Positions 17,077 to 28,339 of a DNA stretch of 64,000 nucleotides are shown one piece after another (the first letter of the stretch is position 1; each line of letters starts with the position of its first letter). Made by a program: the position numbers and the translations under genes. This stretch comes from Marinobacter lipolyticus SM19. GTDB lineage: Bacteria; Pseudomonadota; Gammaproteobacteria; Pseudomonadales; Oleiphilaceae. The stretch spans positions 477,653 to 541,652 of the forward strand of contig NZ_KE007326.1 in the NCBI RefSeq assembly GCF_000397065.2, given 5' to 3'. Under the pieces are notes generated by a model that worked only from the letters and a program-made list of their open reading frames with translations, was not told where the DNA came from and ran no database searches.

Positions 17077-19008
17077 ATGCAGGACACATATATTTTCAAG
17101 GAAATCCCGCCGCAGCGGCCCAATACGCCGCTACTGGACAGGATTGAAACTCCGGACCAGTTACGCGAACTGCCGGAAGAGCAGCTGACGCAACTGGCCC
17201 GCGAGTTGCGCGCGTTCCTGCTATGGTCTGTTGGACAGACCGGCGGCCATTTCGGCGCAGGGTTGGGGGTACTCGAACTGACCATCGCCCTGCACTTCGT
17301 CTTTAACACCCCGAAGGACCGCTTGGTCTGGGATGTGGGTCACCAGGCCTACCCCCATAAAATCCTGACCGGTCGCCGCGAACAGATGGGCACCATTCGC
17401 CGCAAAGGTGGGCTCGCGGGCTTTCCCAAGCGCGCTGAAAGTGAATACGATACGTTTGGTGTAGGGCATTCCAGCACGTCCATCAGCGCAGCTCTGGGCA
17501 TGGCCATGGCCGCCCGCATGCAGAACACCGGACGCAAGAGCATCGCGGTGATCGGCGACGGTGCGATGACTGCAGGCATGGCTTTCGAGGCACTGAACCA
17601 CGCCGGTCACCTGCATGCCGACATGCTGGTCGTGTTGAATGATAACGACATGTCCATTTCCCGCAACGTTGGCGGGCTATCCAATTACTTTGCCAAACTA
17701 CTGGCCAGCCGAACCTATAACCAGGTGCGCGACAGCAGCAAAAAGGTACTTCAAGGCGCTCCCAATCTGATGGCGCTGGCGAAGAAGACCGAAGAGCACT
17801 TCAAGGGCATGATCGCTCCGGGCACCCTGTTCGAGGAACTGGGTTTCAACTACATCGGCCCGATTGATGGGCATGATCTGCCGCTGCTGGTGGAAACCCT
17901 GGAGAACATTCGCGAGCTCGACGGCCCGCAGTTCCTTCACGTTGTCACCACCAAGGGCAAGGGCTTTGCCCCGGCCGAGGCGGACCCTATCGGTTACCAC
18001 GCCATCAACAAGATTGAGCCAGTACCCGCCAGCAAGCCAGAACCGGTGAAACCCAAACCTTCCAAGCCCAAATACGCTAATGTTTTTGGTCAATGGCTGT
18101 GCGATGCAGCGGAGCAGGATGAGCGGGTCGTCGGCATTACTCCAGCGATGTGCGAGGGATCGGACCTGCTGGCGTTCTCCGAGCGCTTTCCTGACCGATA
18201 CCACGATGTAGCCATTGCCGAACAGCACTCCGTGACTCTGGCCGCGGGGCTGGCCTGCGACGGCGCCAAACCGGTCGTAGCTATTTATTCGACATTCCTG
18301 CAACGGGCTTATGATCAGCTGATTCACGATGTCGCCATCCAGAACCTGGATGTACTGTTTGCCATTGATAGGGCCGGCCTGGTTGGCGAAGACGGCCCGA
18401 CCCACGCAGGCGCTTTCGATATCAGCTACCTGCGCTGCATTCCAAATATGGTAGTCATGACGCCTTCCGATGAGAATGAAACCCGTCAGTTGCTCCACAC
18501 TGGACTGATGTTCGAAGGCCCGGCTGCCGTGCGCTATCCCAGGGGAACCGGGCCCGGAGCGGAAATCGTCAAGGCGCTCACGCCCTTGCCGATTGGCAAA
18601 GGGCGCCTGGTGATGGAAGGAAGTGGCGTCGCCATTCTCAACTTTGGCACCTTGCTGACACCGGCTCTGGACGTCGCAGAGGCCCTGGGGGTAACCGTAG
18701 CGGATATGCGATTCGTGAAACCACTGGATGAAGAGCTGATCCTGTCACTGGCAGAACGCCACGACCTGCTGGTTACCCTGGAAGAAAACACCATCGCCGG
18801 TGGGGCAGGCAGTGCCGTCACTGAGTTTCTCAACACACGTGACGTCAGCCTGCCCGTACTGCAACTAGGCTTACCCGACACCTTTATCGATCACGGTAAA
18901 CACGGGGAACTGCTCAGCGATTGCGGACTGGATGCTGACGGTATTCGCCGCTCAATTGAAAGACGCCTGGAACGGCTACGTCACCAGACCCTCAAAGCGG
19001 TCAGATAA
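17077..19008 (+). CDS. dxs: 1-Deoxy-D-xylulose-5-phosphate synthase
   Basis: 643 residues. This thiamine-diphosphate enzyme condenses pyruvate with glyceraldehyde 3-phosphate as the first step of the MEP isoprenoid pathway. The transketolase-like N-terminus has V-W-D-V-G-H-Q-x-Y-P-H-K near residues 86-97. The ThDP motif G-D-G-A-M-T...N-D-N-D is near 154-190. The pyrimidine domain includes A-E-Q-H-S-V near 375, and the C-terminal domain is complete. It lies downstream of ispA and converges with ribA. Confidence 0.98.
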   Translation: MQDTYIFKEIPPQRPNTPLLDRIETPDQLRELPEEQLTQLARELRAFLLWSVGQTGGHFGAGLGVLELTIALHFVFNTPKDRLVWDVGHQAYPHKILTGRREQMGTIRRKGGLAGFPKRAESEYDTFGVGHSSTSISAALGMAMAARMQNTGRKSIAVIGDGAMTAGMAFEALNHAGHLHADMLVVLNDNDMSISRNVGGLSNYFAKLLASRTYNQVRDSSKKVLQGAPNLMALAKKTEEHFKGMIAPGTLFEELGFNYIGPIDGHDLPLLVETLENIRELDGPQFLHVVTTKGKGFAPAEADPIGYHAINKIEPVPASKPEPVKPKPSKPKYANVFGQWLCDAAEQDERVVGITPAMCEGSDLLAFSERFPDRYHDVAIAEQHSVTLAAGLACDGAKPVVAIYSTFLQRAYDQLIHDVAIQNLDVLFAIDRAGLVGEDGPTHAGAFDISYLRCIPNMVVMTPSDENETRQLLHTGLMFEGPAAVRYPRGTGPGAEIVKALTPLPIGKGRLVMEGSGVAILNFGTLLTPALDVAEALGVTVADMRFVKPLDEELILSLAERHDLLVTLEENTIAGGAGSAVTEFLNTRDVSLPVLQLGLPDTFIDHGKHGELLSDCGLDADGIRRSIERRLERLRHQTLKAVR

Positions 19009-19064
19009 TCAAAGACCTGACCGGCGCCCTGCCATAAGCAGGCGCTCCGGTTGGGCAAAGCCGG

Positions 19065-19682
19065 TCATGATTCTTGCGGATCATCGTCCTGGTGGGTCTC
19101 AAGCCAGTGTCCCAGCTTGCTTTGCTTGGTATCCAGGTAATGCTCGTTGTGGGGGTTTCGACCGACGTGAAGCGGGACGCGCTCAGTAATATTGATTCCA
19201 TAGGACATCAGAGCGTCCACTTTACGCGGGTTATTGGTCATCAGCCTGAGGCTCGCGATGCCCAGGTGCTCCAGCATATCCTTGCACATGCTGTAATCGC
19301 GCAAGTCTGCCGCAAAGCCTAACTTCTCATTAGCCTCTACCGTATCAGCGCCCTGGTCCTGAAGGTGATAGGCACGAATCTTGTTCAACAGACCAATGCC
19401 CCGACCTTCCTGACGCAGGTACATCAGGATGCCCCGGCCCTCGCGGGCAATGCTGCGCAATGCCTCTTCCAGTTGATACCCACAGTCACAGCGCATGCTA
19501 TAGAGCGCATCGCCAGTCAGGCACTCGGAATGGGTACGGGCCAGCATCGGCTCGCTGCTGTTCAGATCACCCAATGTAAGGGCCACGTGCTCCTTTCCCG
19601 TGTCCGGCTCTTCGAAGCCGTGCATGTCGAAGACCCCGAACGGTGTAGGCAATCGGCAGGTCTGGATGTAACGAACAGCCAC
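19065..19682 (-). CDS. ribA: GTP cyclohydrolase II
   Basis: About 205 residues from a GTG at 19682, which has GAGGA about 6 nt upstream and yields a family-like N-terminus (R-Y-I-Q-x-x-x-L-P-T-P-F-G). An ATG at 19706 is the alternative. It opens the GTP ring in the first step of riboflavin synthesis. The zinc cysteines are in [15 protein letters not shown] near residues 55-69, and the GTP-binding [10 protein letters not shown] segment is near 88-97. It is stand-alone, without the RibB domain. Confidence 0.95.
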   Translation of the reverse strand: MAVRYIQTCRLPTPFGVFDMHGFEEPDTGKEHVALTLGDLNSSEPMLARTHSECLTGDALYSMRCDCGYQLEEALRSIAREGRGILMYLRQEGRGIGLLNKIRAYHLQDQGADTVEANEKLGFAADLRDYSMCKDMLEHLGIASLRLMTNNPRKVDALMSYGINITERVPLHVGRNPHNEHYLDTKQSKLGHWLETHQDDDPQES

Positions 19683-19791
19683 AGTCTTTCCTCGTGGTTC
19701 AATCAATCAAGCCGCGCATTCTATCACGTGGCTGCCCTCTTGGCGTAGTCTCTGCAATACCGCCGCACCCGTCGGACAGGTTGAGACAGCC

Positions 19792-20280
19792 CTACAATGT
19801 GGTGGGCGATGCAGACCAGTGACCGCTGCGGCCGCCCTTCTTCTCCAGCAGGCGGACCTGATCAATAACCATGCCGCGATCAACAGCCTTACACATATCA
19901 TAGAGCGTCAAAGCGGCAACACTGGCGGCCGTCAGTGCTTCCATCTCGACTCCCGTCTGACCCGCGAGTTTGCAGAACGTTGCGATATGTACGGATGCCC
20001 CGTCTTCACCGGGTGTCAGCTCCACTTTCACCGATGAGAGATTCAGCGAATGACAAAGCGGGATCAGGTCATGGGTCTTTTTAGCGGCCATAATGCCCGC
20101 AATGCGGGCCACGGCCAACACATCGCCCTTGGGATGCTGCCCATCCACAATCATATCGAGCGTCCTGGGAGACATCCGTATTTGCGCTTCGGCTCGCGCT
20201 TCCCGCTCGGTCACATCTTTGGCGGACACATCCACCATCCGGGCTTCGCCTTTCTCATCCAGGTGGGTCAGCTTGCTCAC
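19792..20280 (-). CDS. moaC: Cyclic pyranopterin monophosphate synthase
   Basis: 162 residues. It acts with MoaA in the first stage of molybdenum cofactor synthesis. The family motifs are clear: M-V-D-V-S-x-K near residues 15-21, [17 protein letters not shown] near 52-68, L-I-P-L-C-H-S-L near 73-80, and T-G-V-E-M-E-A-L near 110-117. No other moa gene is in the window. Cofactor production would support nitrate reductase, which fits the nitrate transporter at the right end, but that link is only inferred. Confidence 0.96.
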   Translation of the reverse strand: MSKLTHLDEKGEARMVDVSAKDVTEREARAEAQIRMSPRTLDMIVDGQHPKGDVLAVARIAGIMAAKKTHDLIPLCHSLNLSSVKVELTPGEDGASVHIATFCKLAGQTGVEMEALTAASVAALTLYDMCKAVDRGMVIDQVRLLEKKGGRSGHWSASPTTL

Positions 20281-20379
20281 ACTCTCTCCTGCGGCCGGTT
20301 ATCCGGCGTTGCGACGATTGGAATGAATACCTGAGACTCTATGGTAACAGAAGCCGATATCCCGGCGACCTGACTATCA

Positions 20380-21336
20380 TCAGAGCCGGGGCCACCAGAG
20401 ACTGATACCGGCCACACCCTGAGCGCCCCGGCTCATCGCGGCGCCACTATCTTCAGCTGTGAGTCCGCCAAGGGCGTAAACCGGCACGGTGGCTACGGCT
20501 ACCAGTCGACGAAAAGACTCCCAACCCATCGCAGGGGCACCTGGGTGGGAAGGCGTCGGCAACACGGGCCCGAGAGTAATATAATCCGCACCAAGGGCCT
20601 CAGCATGGATGATTTCAGCCTGATTATGGCACGACACTCCCAGCCATTTGGTTTCCAGAACAGGGCGATGTTGGAACGCCCTCGCCTCACGCCACGGCAG
20701 GTGCACACCCGCAGCGTCAGGCACCCTGACCAACTGGTCGACGGCCCCGTGAAGCATGACCTCTACGCCCTGGTCACGCCCCTGCATCACGAGGTCACGG
20801 GCCAACGACTGGTATTCATCAGCGTTGAGCTTTGGAGCGCGCAGGATTACAAGCTCCGGCCGGGTCATCCGGATGCCCTCCTGACACTGATCCAGTATAT
20901 CCGCGGGCGCCCGGTATTCCCCGGTAATCGCCAGCCATGACGGCAGCTTGAGAGCGCGGATAATTGGTCGGTTAGCGGCCGGAAACTCGTCATCCCTGAG
21001 CTCGCCAACCGCCAGCCATTTTACAGGCTGGCCCTCCCGTCCTTCTGCGTCGCCCATGGCCGCGTCGGTGCGCCAGACGTCAAGAAAGACCCGCTTGTCA
21101 CCATAGTCATGACGAATACCGATAACCGGCTTCAGCGAGGTCACAGGGACCTGAAGACCGGTTTCTTCCTGAATCTCCCGAACCAGGGCCTGCTGTACGG
21201 TTTCGCCGGGCTCAACCTTGCCACCAGGAAACTCCAGCAGCCCTCCTTGATGGACATGATCCGGTCGACGCGCGATCAATACCCGGTTCTCGCGGCAAAT
21301 CACCGCGACAGCGACATGAATCTCGGTAAGGGCCAT
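20380..21336 (-). CDS. Nudix hydrolase (MutT-like) fused to ThiE/TenI-like domain
   Basis: 318 residues in two domains. Residues 1-130 are a MutT-type Nudix hydrolase with the box G-x5-E-x7-R-E-x-x-E-E-x-G starting near residue 39. Residues about 140-318 resemble thiamine-phosphate synthase/TenI (VMLHGAVDQL, GVHLPW, GVSCHNQAE, Y-I-T-L-G-P-V-L-P-T). The first half probably hydrolyses 8-oxo-dGTP. Whether the second half makes thiamine phosphate is uncertain, because such fusions often lack full activity. The start lies 3 nt after the argJ stop, and the argJ-mutT pairing is as in pseudomonads. Confidence 0.9.
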   Translation of the reverse strand: MALTEIHVAVAVICRENRVLIARRPDHVHQGGLLEFPGGKVEPGETVQQALVREIQEETGLQVPVTSLKPVIGIRHDYGDKRVFLDVWRTDAAMGDAEGREGQPVKWLAVGELRDDEFPAANRPIIRALKLPSWLAITGEYRAPADILDQCQEGIRMTRPELVILRAPKLNADEYQSLARDLVMQGRDQGVEVMLHGAVDQLVRVPDAAGVHLPWREARAFQHRPVLETKWLGVSCHNQAEIIHAEALGADYITLGPVLPTPSHPGAPAMGWESFRRLVAVATVPVYALGGLTAEDSGAAMSRGAQGVAGISLWWPRL

Positions 21337-21339
21337 GAT

Positions 21340-22557
21340 TCAGGTACGGTATTCTGCGTTAATGGTGACGTAATCGTGAGAAAAATCGCAGGTCCAGACC
21401 CGCTCCATGACCGCGCCCCGCTTGAGATCGATGGCAATGGTGATTTCTTCACGATCCATCACGGCTTGTCCGCGCTCTTCGGAATAATCGTCGGCGCGCC
21501 CCCCGTTGCGAACAAGACAGACGTCCCCGAGGTAGATTTCCAGAGCATTGAGATCCAGTCCCGCTACTCCGGCGCGACCAACCGCTGCAAGAATGCGTCC
21601 CCAGTTGGGATCGGAGGCAAACAGCGCGGTCTTGACCAGCGGCGAGTGAGCGACAGTGTAAGCGACATCCAGAGCCTCTTGCTGACTGGCCGCCTGACTT
21701 ACCTCGATGGTAACGAACTTGGTGGCACCTTCACCGTCACGCACAATGGCGTGGGCCAGATCCAGGTATACCTGCTTCAACGCCGCACGCAACGTCGGCA
21801 GCAACGGGCTGTCCGATGTGATTTCCGGACCGCTGTATTGGCCGCTGGCAATCAGCATACAGGCGTCGTTCGTGGAGGTATCACCATCAATGGTGATGCG
21901 GTTGAAGGACTCCTCCCCCAATTCCGAAGCCAGGGCCGTCAGCACATCCGGTGCAATATTGGCATCGGTGGCAATAAAGCCCAGCATGGTGGCCATATTA
22001 GGGCGAATCATCCCGGCCCCCTTACTGATGCCGGAGATCGATACCGTGTGACCGTCCAGATTTACCTGACAGGAAGCCCCCTTGGGACGCGTGTCGGTGG
22101 TCATGATGCCGGATGCCGCCTCCGCCCAGCGCCCCATATCGGTGTCGGCTACGACAGCAGGCAACGCGGAGACGATCTTGTCCACCGGCAACGGCTCTCC
22201 GATGACACCAGTCGAGAATGGCAGCACCTCTGTGGCATCAACCCCCGCAGCGCTCGCCAAAGCCTGACAACAGCTCAGTGCGTCTTTCATGCCTTGCTCA
22301 CCAGTACCGGCGTTGGCATTTCCGGTATTGATCAGCAGGTATCGTGGCGCACGCTGGGCAAGATGCTGGCGGCTCACGTTGACCGGAGCGGCGCAGAACT
22401 GGTTCTGGGTAAATATGCCGGCCACACGACTCTCCGGGGCCAGCTCAAAGACCACCAGGTCCTTGCGTCCCGGCTTCTTGATGCCTGCGCTGCCAATGCC
22501 AAGCCTGACACCGGGGATCGGGAAAAATTCGGGCAAGGTACCGGGACCTACCGCCAT
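21340..22557 (-). CDS. argJ: Bifunctional ornithine acetyltransferase / N-acetylglutamate synthase
   Basis: About 405 residues from the ATG at 22557, which has AAGGAGAG just upstream; an in-frame start at 22602 is less likely. It recycles the acetyl group from N-acetylornithine to glutamate in arginine synthesis. The self-cleavage site is present: in N-M-A-T-M-L-G-F the Thr becomes the N-terminal nucleophile of the beta chain. G-D-x-S-T-N-D near residue 265 and the C-terminal A-E-Y-R-T end are also family-like. It lies downstream of secA past a terminator. Confidence 0.96.
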   Translation of the reverse strand: MAVGPGTLPEFFPIPGVRLGIGSAGIKKPGRKDLVVFELAPESRVAGIFTQNQFCAAPVNVSRQHLAQRAPRYLLINTGNANAGTGEQGMKDALSCCQALASAAGVDATEVLPFSTGVIGEPLPVDKIVSALPAVVADTDMGRWAEAASGIMTTDTRPKGASCQVNLDGHTVSISGISKGAGMIRPNMATMLGFIATDANIAPDVLTALASELGEESFNRITIDGDTSTNDACMLIASGQYSGPEITSDSPLLPTLRAALKQVYLDLAHAIVRDGEGATKFVTIEVSQAASQQEALDVAYTVAHSPLVKTALFASDPNWGRILAAVGRAGVAGLDLNALEIYLGDVCLVRNGGRADDYSEERGQAVMDREEITIAIDLKRGAVMERVWTCDFSHDYVTINAEYRT

Positions 22558-22600
22558 GCTGCCTCTCCTTAAACTGATCAGAAATCCATAACTGTTTAAC

Positions 22601-22635
22601 AAAAAACCCGCAGCCTGACAGCGTCAGGTGCGGGT
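22601..22635 (-). terminator. Rho-independent terminator after secA
   Basis: On the minus strand, gacccgcacctgac / gtcaggctgcgggt forms a long stem and is followed by six T. It lies between the secA stop and the argJ start, so it ends or attenuates secA transcripts. Confidence 0.88.
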
Positions 22636-22664
22636 CATCTGGTTCACTGTGTTGTTGCCAGGTA

Positions 22665-25403
22665 TTAGCTGACCTTACCGCAACACTGTTTGTACTTCTT
22701 ACCGGACCCGCAGGGACAGGGCTCGTTTCGCCCCACCTTTCGCTCCTGTCGGACGAAGGTTTCCGGTGTTCCCTGCGGGTTGCCCTCCCGGCTTTCTTCG
22801 TTCTGTTTCTGCGCAGTGGCGCTGGTCTCATCGTGCTGCAACTTGGCCCGGGCCAGCTCCTGCTCCAACTCCTGCTTGCGACGACGCTCGACCTCTTCCA
22901 TCTCCTCACGGCTCTGGACACGCACGTGGCACAATACCCGGGTAACATCCCGTTTCATGGTCTCAAGCATGGTCTCAAACAGGTTGAAGGCCTCACGCTT
23001 GTATTCCTGCTTTGGATTTTTCTGGGCATAACCGCGCAGATGGATACCACGGCGCAGGTGATCCATGTTGGACAGGTGCTCTTTCCAGAGTGTATCCAGC
23101 ACCTGCAGGAAGACCTGCTTCTCGAACTTGCGCATGGACTCGGCGCCGGCTACCTCTTCCTTGGCCTGGTATTCACCCACGATGGCATCCAGAATCCTCT
23201 GGCGCAGACTCTCTTCATAGAGCTTGCTGTCTTCGTCCAGCCACTTCTGAATTGGCAGGTCGATGGCCATTTCCGACTGTAACTGAGATTCAAGACCCGG
23301 CACATCCCACTGCTCCGGCATGCTTTGCGGCGGAATGTATTCGCTGACCAATGAATCCACGACGTCTTCACGGATGGTGTTAATCATCTCGGAAATGTCT
23401 TCCGAAGACATAACTTCGTTACGCTGTTCATAAATGACGGTACGCTGGTCATTGGCAACGTCATCATACTCCAGCAGGGTTTTCCGCATATCAAAGTTGC
23501 GGCCTTCTACCTTGCGCTGGGACTTCTCGATAGCGTTAGTCACCATCCTGTGCTCGATGGCCTCGCCCTTTTTCATCCCCATGGCCTGCATCAGGCTCTT
23601 GACCCGATCCGGAGCAAAGATGCGCATCAGGTTATCTTCCAGGGACAGGAAGAAGCGGGAGGAGCCGGGATCGCCCTGACGGCCGGCACGGCCGCGAAGC
23701 TGATTATCAATTCGACGGGATTCGTGGCGCTCGGTACCGACAATATGCAAACCGCCAGCATCCAGCACCTGGTTGTGGCGCTCGGTCCATTCCGCCTTGA
23801 TGCGGGCAACTTCTTCCTCGGTCGGGCTCTCCATACCCGCGACCTCAAACTCCCAATTACCACCCAGAACGATGTCCGTACCTCGACCCGCCATGTTAGT
23901 GGCGATGGTTACCGCACCCGGGCGACCGGCCTGGGCAATAATCTGGGCTTCACTCTCATGTTGCTTGGCGTTGAGAATCTTGTGCTCAATTCGTGCCTTC
24001 TTGAGCAGCATTGACAGCAACTCGGAGGCTTCGATCGAAGCGGTGCCTACCAGAATGGGCCGACCTTCCGACGTCACGTCCTTGATTTCATCTATGATCG
24101 CGTGGAACTTCTCTTCCTGTGTCAGGTAGATCAGGTCGTTGTAATCAATACGCTGAATCGGTTTGTTGGGCGGGATGACCACCACGTCCAGGCCATAAAT
24201 CTGGCGAAATTCGAACGCTTCGGTATCGGCGGTACCGGTCATGCCGGCAAGTTTCTCATACAACCGGAAATAGTTCTGGAATGTGGTCGAGGCCAGGGTC
24301 TGACTCTCGGCCTGAATGCGCACCCCTTCCTTGGCTTCAATCGCCTGATGCAGGCCTTCGCTCCAGCGACGGCCCGGCATGGTACGGCCGGTGTGTTCAT
24401 CAACGATAACCACCTGATCACCCTGGACGATGTAGTCGACATCTTTCTGGAACAGGTGATGGGCACGCAGAGCGGAATGCACGTGATGCAGAAGACTCAG
24501 ATTGGCGGCGGAATAGAGGCTCTCCCCGTCCTTCAGCAGGCCACGTTCGAGTAACAGTTCTTCTACTTTTTCATGGCCGACTTCGGTGAGTTCAACCTGA
24601 CGGGACTTTTCATCAATCGTAAAGTCACCGGTGGGCTCCCCCTCTTCACTCTCCTCACCTTTTTCCAGGTTCGGGATCAGAGTGTTGATTGCCTGATAAA
24701 GCCTGGAACTGTCCTCTGCGGCACCTGAGATGATCAGCGGAGTGCGCGCCTCGTCGATCAGGATAGAGTCCACTTCATCGACTATCGCATAGTGAAGGCC
24801 ACGCTGAACCTTATCCTCGGTGCTGAACGCCATGTTGTCGCGCAGGTAGTCAAAACCGAATTCATTATTGGTGCCGTAGGTGATGTCCGCCTGGTAGGCC
24901 GTGCGCTTTTCTTCCGGCGCCTGGCCGGCAACGACGACCCCCACCTGAAGACCAAGGAAGCGATACAGCTTGCCCATCCACTCCGCATCACGACGGGCCA
25001 GGTAATCGTTCACCGTGACCACATGAACCCCCTTGCCCGGGAGCGCGTTCAGATATACGGACGCGGTAGCTACCAGGGTTTTACCCTCACCGGTTTTCAT
25101 TTCCGCTATGTGACCTTCGTGCAGGGTAATACCACCAATCAACTGGACGTCGTAATGGCGCATACCCATGACTCGGCGACTGGCCTCGCGGACGGTAGCA
25201 AAAGCCTCTGGCAGGAGAGCGTCAAGCTTTTCCCCTTCATCAAGACGGCGACGGAATTCAGCGGTCTTGCCTTGCAACTCGGTATCGGACAAACGGCCAA
25301 ACTGCTCTTCAAGTTCGTTAACACGCATAACTTCCTTGCGCATTCTCTTCACTTCTCTGGCGTTTTTACTGCCGAACATCTTCGTTGCAAGCTTTGTGAA
25401 CAT
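22665..25403 (-). CDS. secA: Preprotein translocase ATPase subunit
   Basis: 912 residues. The motor drives proteins through SecYEG. Walker A (MKTGEGKT) is near residue 102-109, and the DEVDS Walker B region near 209. The [23 protein letters not shown] motif is near 560. The C-terminal zinc/SecB-binding motif [13 protein letters not shown] is intact at the extreme end. It sits between the M23 peptidase and argJ. Confidence 0.98.
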   Translation of the reverse strand: MFTKLATKMFGSKNAREVKRMRKEVMRVNELEEQFGRLSDTELQGKTAEFRRRLDEGEKLDALLPEAFATVREASRRVMGMRHYDVQLIGGITLHEGHIAEMKTGEGKTLVATASVYLNALPGKGVHVVTVNDYLARRDAEWMGKLYRFLGLQVGVVVAGQAPEEKRTAYQADITYGTNNEFGFDYLRDNMAFSTEDKVQRGLHYAIVDEVDSILIDEARTPLIISGAAEDSSRLYQAINTLIPNLEKGEESEEGEPTGDFTIDEKSRQVELTEVGHEKVEELLLERGLLKDGESLYSAANLSLLHHVHSALRAHHLFQKDVDYIVQGDQVVIVDEHTGRTMPGRRWSEGLHQAIEAKEGVRIQAESQTLASTTFQNYFRLYEKLAGMTGTADTEAFEFRQIYGLDVVVIPPNKPIQRIDYNDLIYLTQEEKFHAIIDEIKDVTSEGRPILVGTASIEASELLSMLLKKARIEHKILNAKQHESEAQIIAQAGRPGAVTIATNMAGRGTDIVLGGNWEFEVAGMESPTEEEVARIKAEWTERHNQVLDAGGLHIVGTERHESRRIDNQLRGRAGRQGDPGSSRFFLSLEDNLMRIFAPDRVKSLMQAMGMKKGEAIEHRMVTNAIEKSQRKVEGRNFDMRKTLLEYDDVANDQRTVIYEQRNEVMSSEDISEMINTIREDVVDSLVSEYIPPQSMPEQWDVPGLESQLQSEMAIDLPIQKWLDEDSKLYEESLRQRILDAIVGEYQAKEEVAGAESMRKFEKQVFLQVLDTLWKEHLSNMDHLRRGIHLRGYAQKNPKQEYKREAFNLFETMLETMKRDVTRVLCHVRVQSREEMEEVERRRKQELEQELARAKLQHDETSATAQKQNEESREGNPQGTPETFVRQERKVGRNEPCPCGSGKKYKQCCGKVS

Positions 25404-25565
25404 AGACCAATGCTTCTTTGATTAATCGGAGGAAGCCGGCATTCTAACCTTATTTGCCGACAGTACAAAAGGCAGGGCTCACACCGGCATGAATTGCGGC
25501 CGAATTACTCCCCTGCCCGGGGGTAGCGCCCTGATATTACGGAAGTGGATCTGAAAGCGAAAGAC

Positions 25566-25589
25566 ACGGGGCCACAAGACAGGCCCCGT
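25566..25589 (-). terminator. Possible terminator hairpin after the M23 peptidase gene
   Basis: A perfect 8-bp stem (acggggcc / ggccccgt) with an 8-nt loop lies 10 nt after the stop codon. It is followed only by gtctttcgctttc rather than a clean T-run, so the call is weak. Confidence 0.4.
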
Positions 25590-25598
25590 CGTGAAGAA

Positions 25599-26537
25599 TC
25601 AGCGACTGGCGCGCTGGATGTAGGTTTCCGGGTTTTCGGCTTTACCGTTACGGATAACTTCAAAGTGCACATGAGGACCGGTTGAACGGCCTGTGCTGCC
25701 CATTAACGCGACGACCTGCCCCTTCTGCACAACATCACCAACATCAACCTTGACGGACTTTGCGTGAGCATAACGGGTAACCAGGCCATCGCCATGATCA
25801 ACCTCCACCAGGTTGCCATAGCCATAACGCTTGTCGGCGTAGGTCACGACACCGCCTGCGACCGCAATAATATCGCTACCGTCCTTGCCGGCCAGGTCAA
25901 CCCCGGAATGCCAGGTGCGCTTACCCGTGAAGGGATCCGAACGGTACCCGTAGCGAGAAGACAGCCAGCCCCAGGTAATCGGTCGACCTTCAACAAACAG
26001 TTCATCTTCAAGCTTCTTGCGGGAAGCCAGCTGATCCAGCAAACGAAGCTGTTGTTCCCGATCATCAATGAGCCGCGACAACTGATCAATCATGCTCGTG
26101 AGCTCCGGTGCGGTATAGGAATCACCGGAAAGCCCGTCACCTTCCGGACCACCCACCGCGGCCGGCTGATCAAAATTAAACTCATCGCTGGCCACCAGGC
26201 CGGACTCAACGAATCGCTGACCCAAAGCATCCAGCCGTAGCAGACGGCCCTGCATTTCACCCAACCTCAAAGTCAGCGCATCAATCTGCCGCTGAACATT
26301 GTGCTCTATCTGGGCAAGCTCGGTTTTCTGGTGTTTGAGCTTGGCTTTCCATTCGACCACCAACTCCGAAGGTGAAGGTTTTGCTGCTTCCGCCTGACTG
26401 ACAGCAACCCGGTAACCGGACCAGCCTGCCAATACCAACAAAGCAAGAACAACCAACACCAGACCGGCTGCGACCGGGGCATTTATTGCGACCACTCTTG
26501 ATTTGCCGTGGTGCTTGCCAACGAAAATTATATTCAT
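25599..26537 (-). CDS. M23-family metallopeptidase, membrane-anchored
   Basis: About 312 residues from the ATG at 26537, which gives the family-typical start M-N-I-I-F-V; an ATG at 26555 adds six residues. One membrane anchor spans residues about 22-45, then a coiled-coil region about 55-95, then a LytM/M23 domain about 195-300. The zinc ligands are visible as W-H-S-G-V-D-L and the H-V-H-F-E-V motif near the C-terminus. It is likely a periplasmic peptidoglycan endopeptidase or regulator. Its position between lpxC/ftsZ and secA is conserved in related genomes. Confidence 0.92.
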   Translation of the reverse strand: MNIIFVGKHHGKSRVVAINAPVAAGLVLVVLALLVLAGWSGYRVAVSQAEAAKPSPSELVVEWKAKLKHQKTELAQIEHNVQRQIDALTLRLGEMQGRLLRLDALGQRFVESGLVASDEFNFDQPAAVGGPEGDGLSGDSYTAPELTSMIDQLSRLIDDREQQLRLLDQLASRKKLEDELFVEGRPITWGWLSSRYGYRSDPFTGKRTWHSGVDLAGKDGSDIIAVAGGVVTYADKRYGYGNLVEVDHGDGLVTRYAHAKSVKVDVGDVVQKGQVVALMGSTGRSTGPHVHFEVIRNGKAENPETYIQRASR

Positions 26538-26767
26538 ATCGTCTTCTGGTTTCATAGAAGAGCCGCAACCTGATCCTGTAGTGTTGCGCCTCAGACGTTC
26601 TGGCCGGGCCTGCTATCCTTAGCAACAACTACGCGTTGAAATACTCGCAGCCGCCCGTGGACATATACACATAAGACAATGTAAAAAGAGTGTAATACAG
26701 GCACTGCTTCCAAACCGTGCCGAAGTGTAACCAATCGTAACCGGAGTCGTCGAGAAAAACTGCGGCC

Positions 26768-27214
26768 ATGAAAAAGAAATCGGACACCAAGATCACCCCG
26801 GATAGCTTCCGCAGAGCCCCCGTACTTCGCGAATTGATGAACAAGGCCGAACTTCATCAGCAGGCAGAAGCTGTAGTATTGGGAACGCTGCCCATGCACC
26901 TGGCGACCGGCACACGATTCGTCAGTTGCCAGGAGGGCGAGCTCGTGCTGTCAGCTGAAACCGCCGGGACGGCGAGTCAAATCCGTTTCCGCCAACACGA
27001 AATTATGGAGAACCTCCGAAAGGAAGAGTTATTCCGTTTCGTATGGAAACTGAAGGTGAAGGTCGCGCCGCCACGCTTCCGCGAAGAACCCAAAGTGGAA
27101 AAAATGCCCCTCAGCAAAGAAAATGCCCGACTTCTTAAAGAAGAAGCCGGGCACACGAAGGACAAACAATTACGCGAGGTTCTCGAAAAACTCGCAAGCC
27201 ACGTCCGGGATTAA
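26768..27214 (+). CDS. dciA: DciA-like DUF721 protein (putative helicase loader)
   Basis: 148 residues. The N-terminal part (about 20-100) matches the DUF721 pattern: hydrophobic turns around V-L-G-T-L-P-M-H-L, then V-S-C-Q-E-G-E-L-V-L and Q-I-R-F-R-Q-H-E-I. DciA loads the replicative helicase DnaB in bacteria that lack DnaC. The C-terminal third is charged and low in hydrophobics. The location beside lpxC and ftsZ agrees with the Pseudomonas arrangement. It converges with lpxC with only 11 nt between the stops. Confidence 0.82.
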   Translation: MKKKSDTKITPDSFRRAPVLRELMNKAELHQQAEAVVLGTLPMHLATGTRFVSCQEGELVLSAETAGTASQIRFRQHEIMENLRKEELFRFVWKLKVKVAPPRFREEPKVEKMPLSKENARLLKEEAGHTKDKQLREVLEKLASHVRD

Positions 27215-27225
27215 AGCATCCAGCT

Positions 27226-28143
27226 TTAAACCTGGGCCGCCAGCACAGGTTTCATATACGAAATCGGGGCAGTGGCCTCGTCGTCGAAGGTCACCACTTC
27301 CCACGCATCCTCTTCCGCCCTGAGCTTGCGCAGCAGCTTGTTATTCAGGTCGTGTCCGGACTTGATGCCACGGAACTCACCAATCAGGCTGTTGCCCAGC
27401 AGGTAAAGGTCGCCGATGGCGTCCAGCACCTTGTGCTTGACGAACTCGTCATCATAACGGAGACCATCCTCGTTAAGAATCTTGTAGTCATCAACCACGA
27501 TGGCATTATCCACACTGCCACCCAGCGCCAGATTCATCGCACGCAGCTTTTCGATATCACGCATGAAACCGAAAGTGCGAGCGCGACTGACTTCCTTCAC
27601 AAAGGATGTGCTGGAGAAGTCAACAGTAGCCGTCTGGGCGCGCCCCTTGAAAACAGGGTGATCAAAATCGATCCCGAAGCTGACCTTGAAGCCTTCAAAC
27701 GGCAGGAAGGTTGCTTTCTTGTCGCCTTCCTCAATGGTCACTTCGCGCTTAATGCGGATAAAACGCTTGGCGGCTTCCTGCTCGGCAATGCCGGCAGACT
27801 GCAACAGGAACACAAAAGGACCAGCAGAGCCGTCCATAATGGGTACCTCGGCAGCACTGAGCTCCACAAAGCAGTTATCAATTCCGAGACCAGCCATGGC
27901 CGACAGCAGGTGCTCTATTGTTGCCACACGGACACCGTTTTTCACCAGCGTCGTGGACAGCATGGTCTCACCCACATTCTCCGCACAAGCCCGGATCTCA
28001 ACCATCGGGTCGAGGTCAGTCCGGCGGAAAATGATCCCTGAATCCACAGGAGCCGGCTTCAGGGTCAGATAAACTTTCTCACCCGAATGCAAGCCAACAC
28101 CGGTGGCACGGATGGTGTTTTTAAGTGTCCGTTGTCTGATCAT
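27226..28143 (-). CDS. lpxC: UDP-3-O-acyl-N-acetylglucosamine deacetylase
   Basis: 305 residues, the normal length. This zinc enzyme catalyses the committed step of lipid A synthesis. The metal ligands are seen as H78 in T-I-E-H-L-L and the H-K-V-L-D-A-I-G-D segment near residues 237-245. The catalytic His is in S-G-H-D-L-N-N near 264. It is downstream of ftsZ with 196 nt between, which leaves room for its own promoter. Confidence 0.98.
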   Translation of the reverse strand: MIRQRTLKNTIRATGVGLHSGEKVYLTLKPAPVDSGIIFRRTDLDPMVEIRACAENVGETMLSTTLVKNGVRVATIEHLLSAMAGLGIDNCFVELSAAEVPIMDGSAGPFVFLLQSAGIAEQEAAKRFIRIKREVTIEEGDKKATFLPFEGFKVSFGIDFDHPVFKGRAQTATVDFSSTSFVKEVSRARTFGFMRDIEKLRAMNLALGGSVDNAIVVDDYKILNEDGLRYDDEFVKHKVLDAIGDLYLLGNSLIGEFRGIKSGHDLNNKLLRKLRAEEDAWEVVTFDDEATAPISYMKPVLAAQV

Positions 28144-28339
28144 CGGTACATATTTCCGTCACAATTTTACGGTATTCTGGGCAAATTTCTGCCCGGAAGA
28201 TACCAGAAAACAAGACTGAATACCATTTAACCAACCCGGCATTACCGAATTGTCATCCAGCGTCTCGGCTGAACTGGCACACAGAGCGCGTCAGGCGGCG
28301 CAACGAATTGCGTATCCACCCGTTAGTTGCAACAGATTA

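Noticed and set aside
19019..19050. Imperfect hairpin between dxs and ribA (accggcgccctgc / gcaggcgctccggt)
   Set aside because: Stem has mismatches and no T-run on either strand, so I do not call a terminator.
21109..22572. Plus-strand frame of 487 codons opposite argJ
   Set aside because: argJ is unmistakable on the other strand, with its cleavage site and a good ribosome-binding site; this frame has no family signature.
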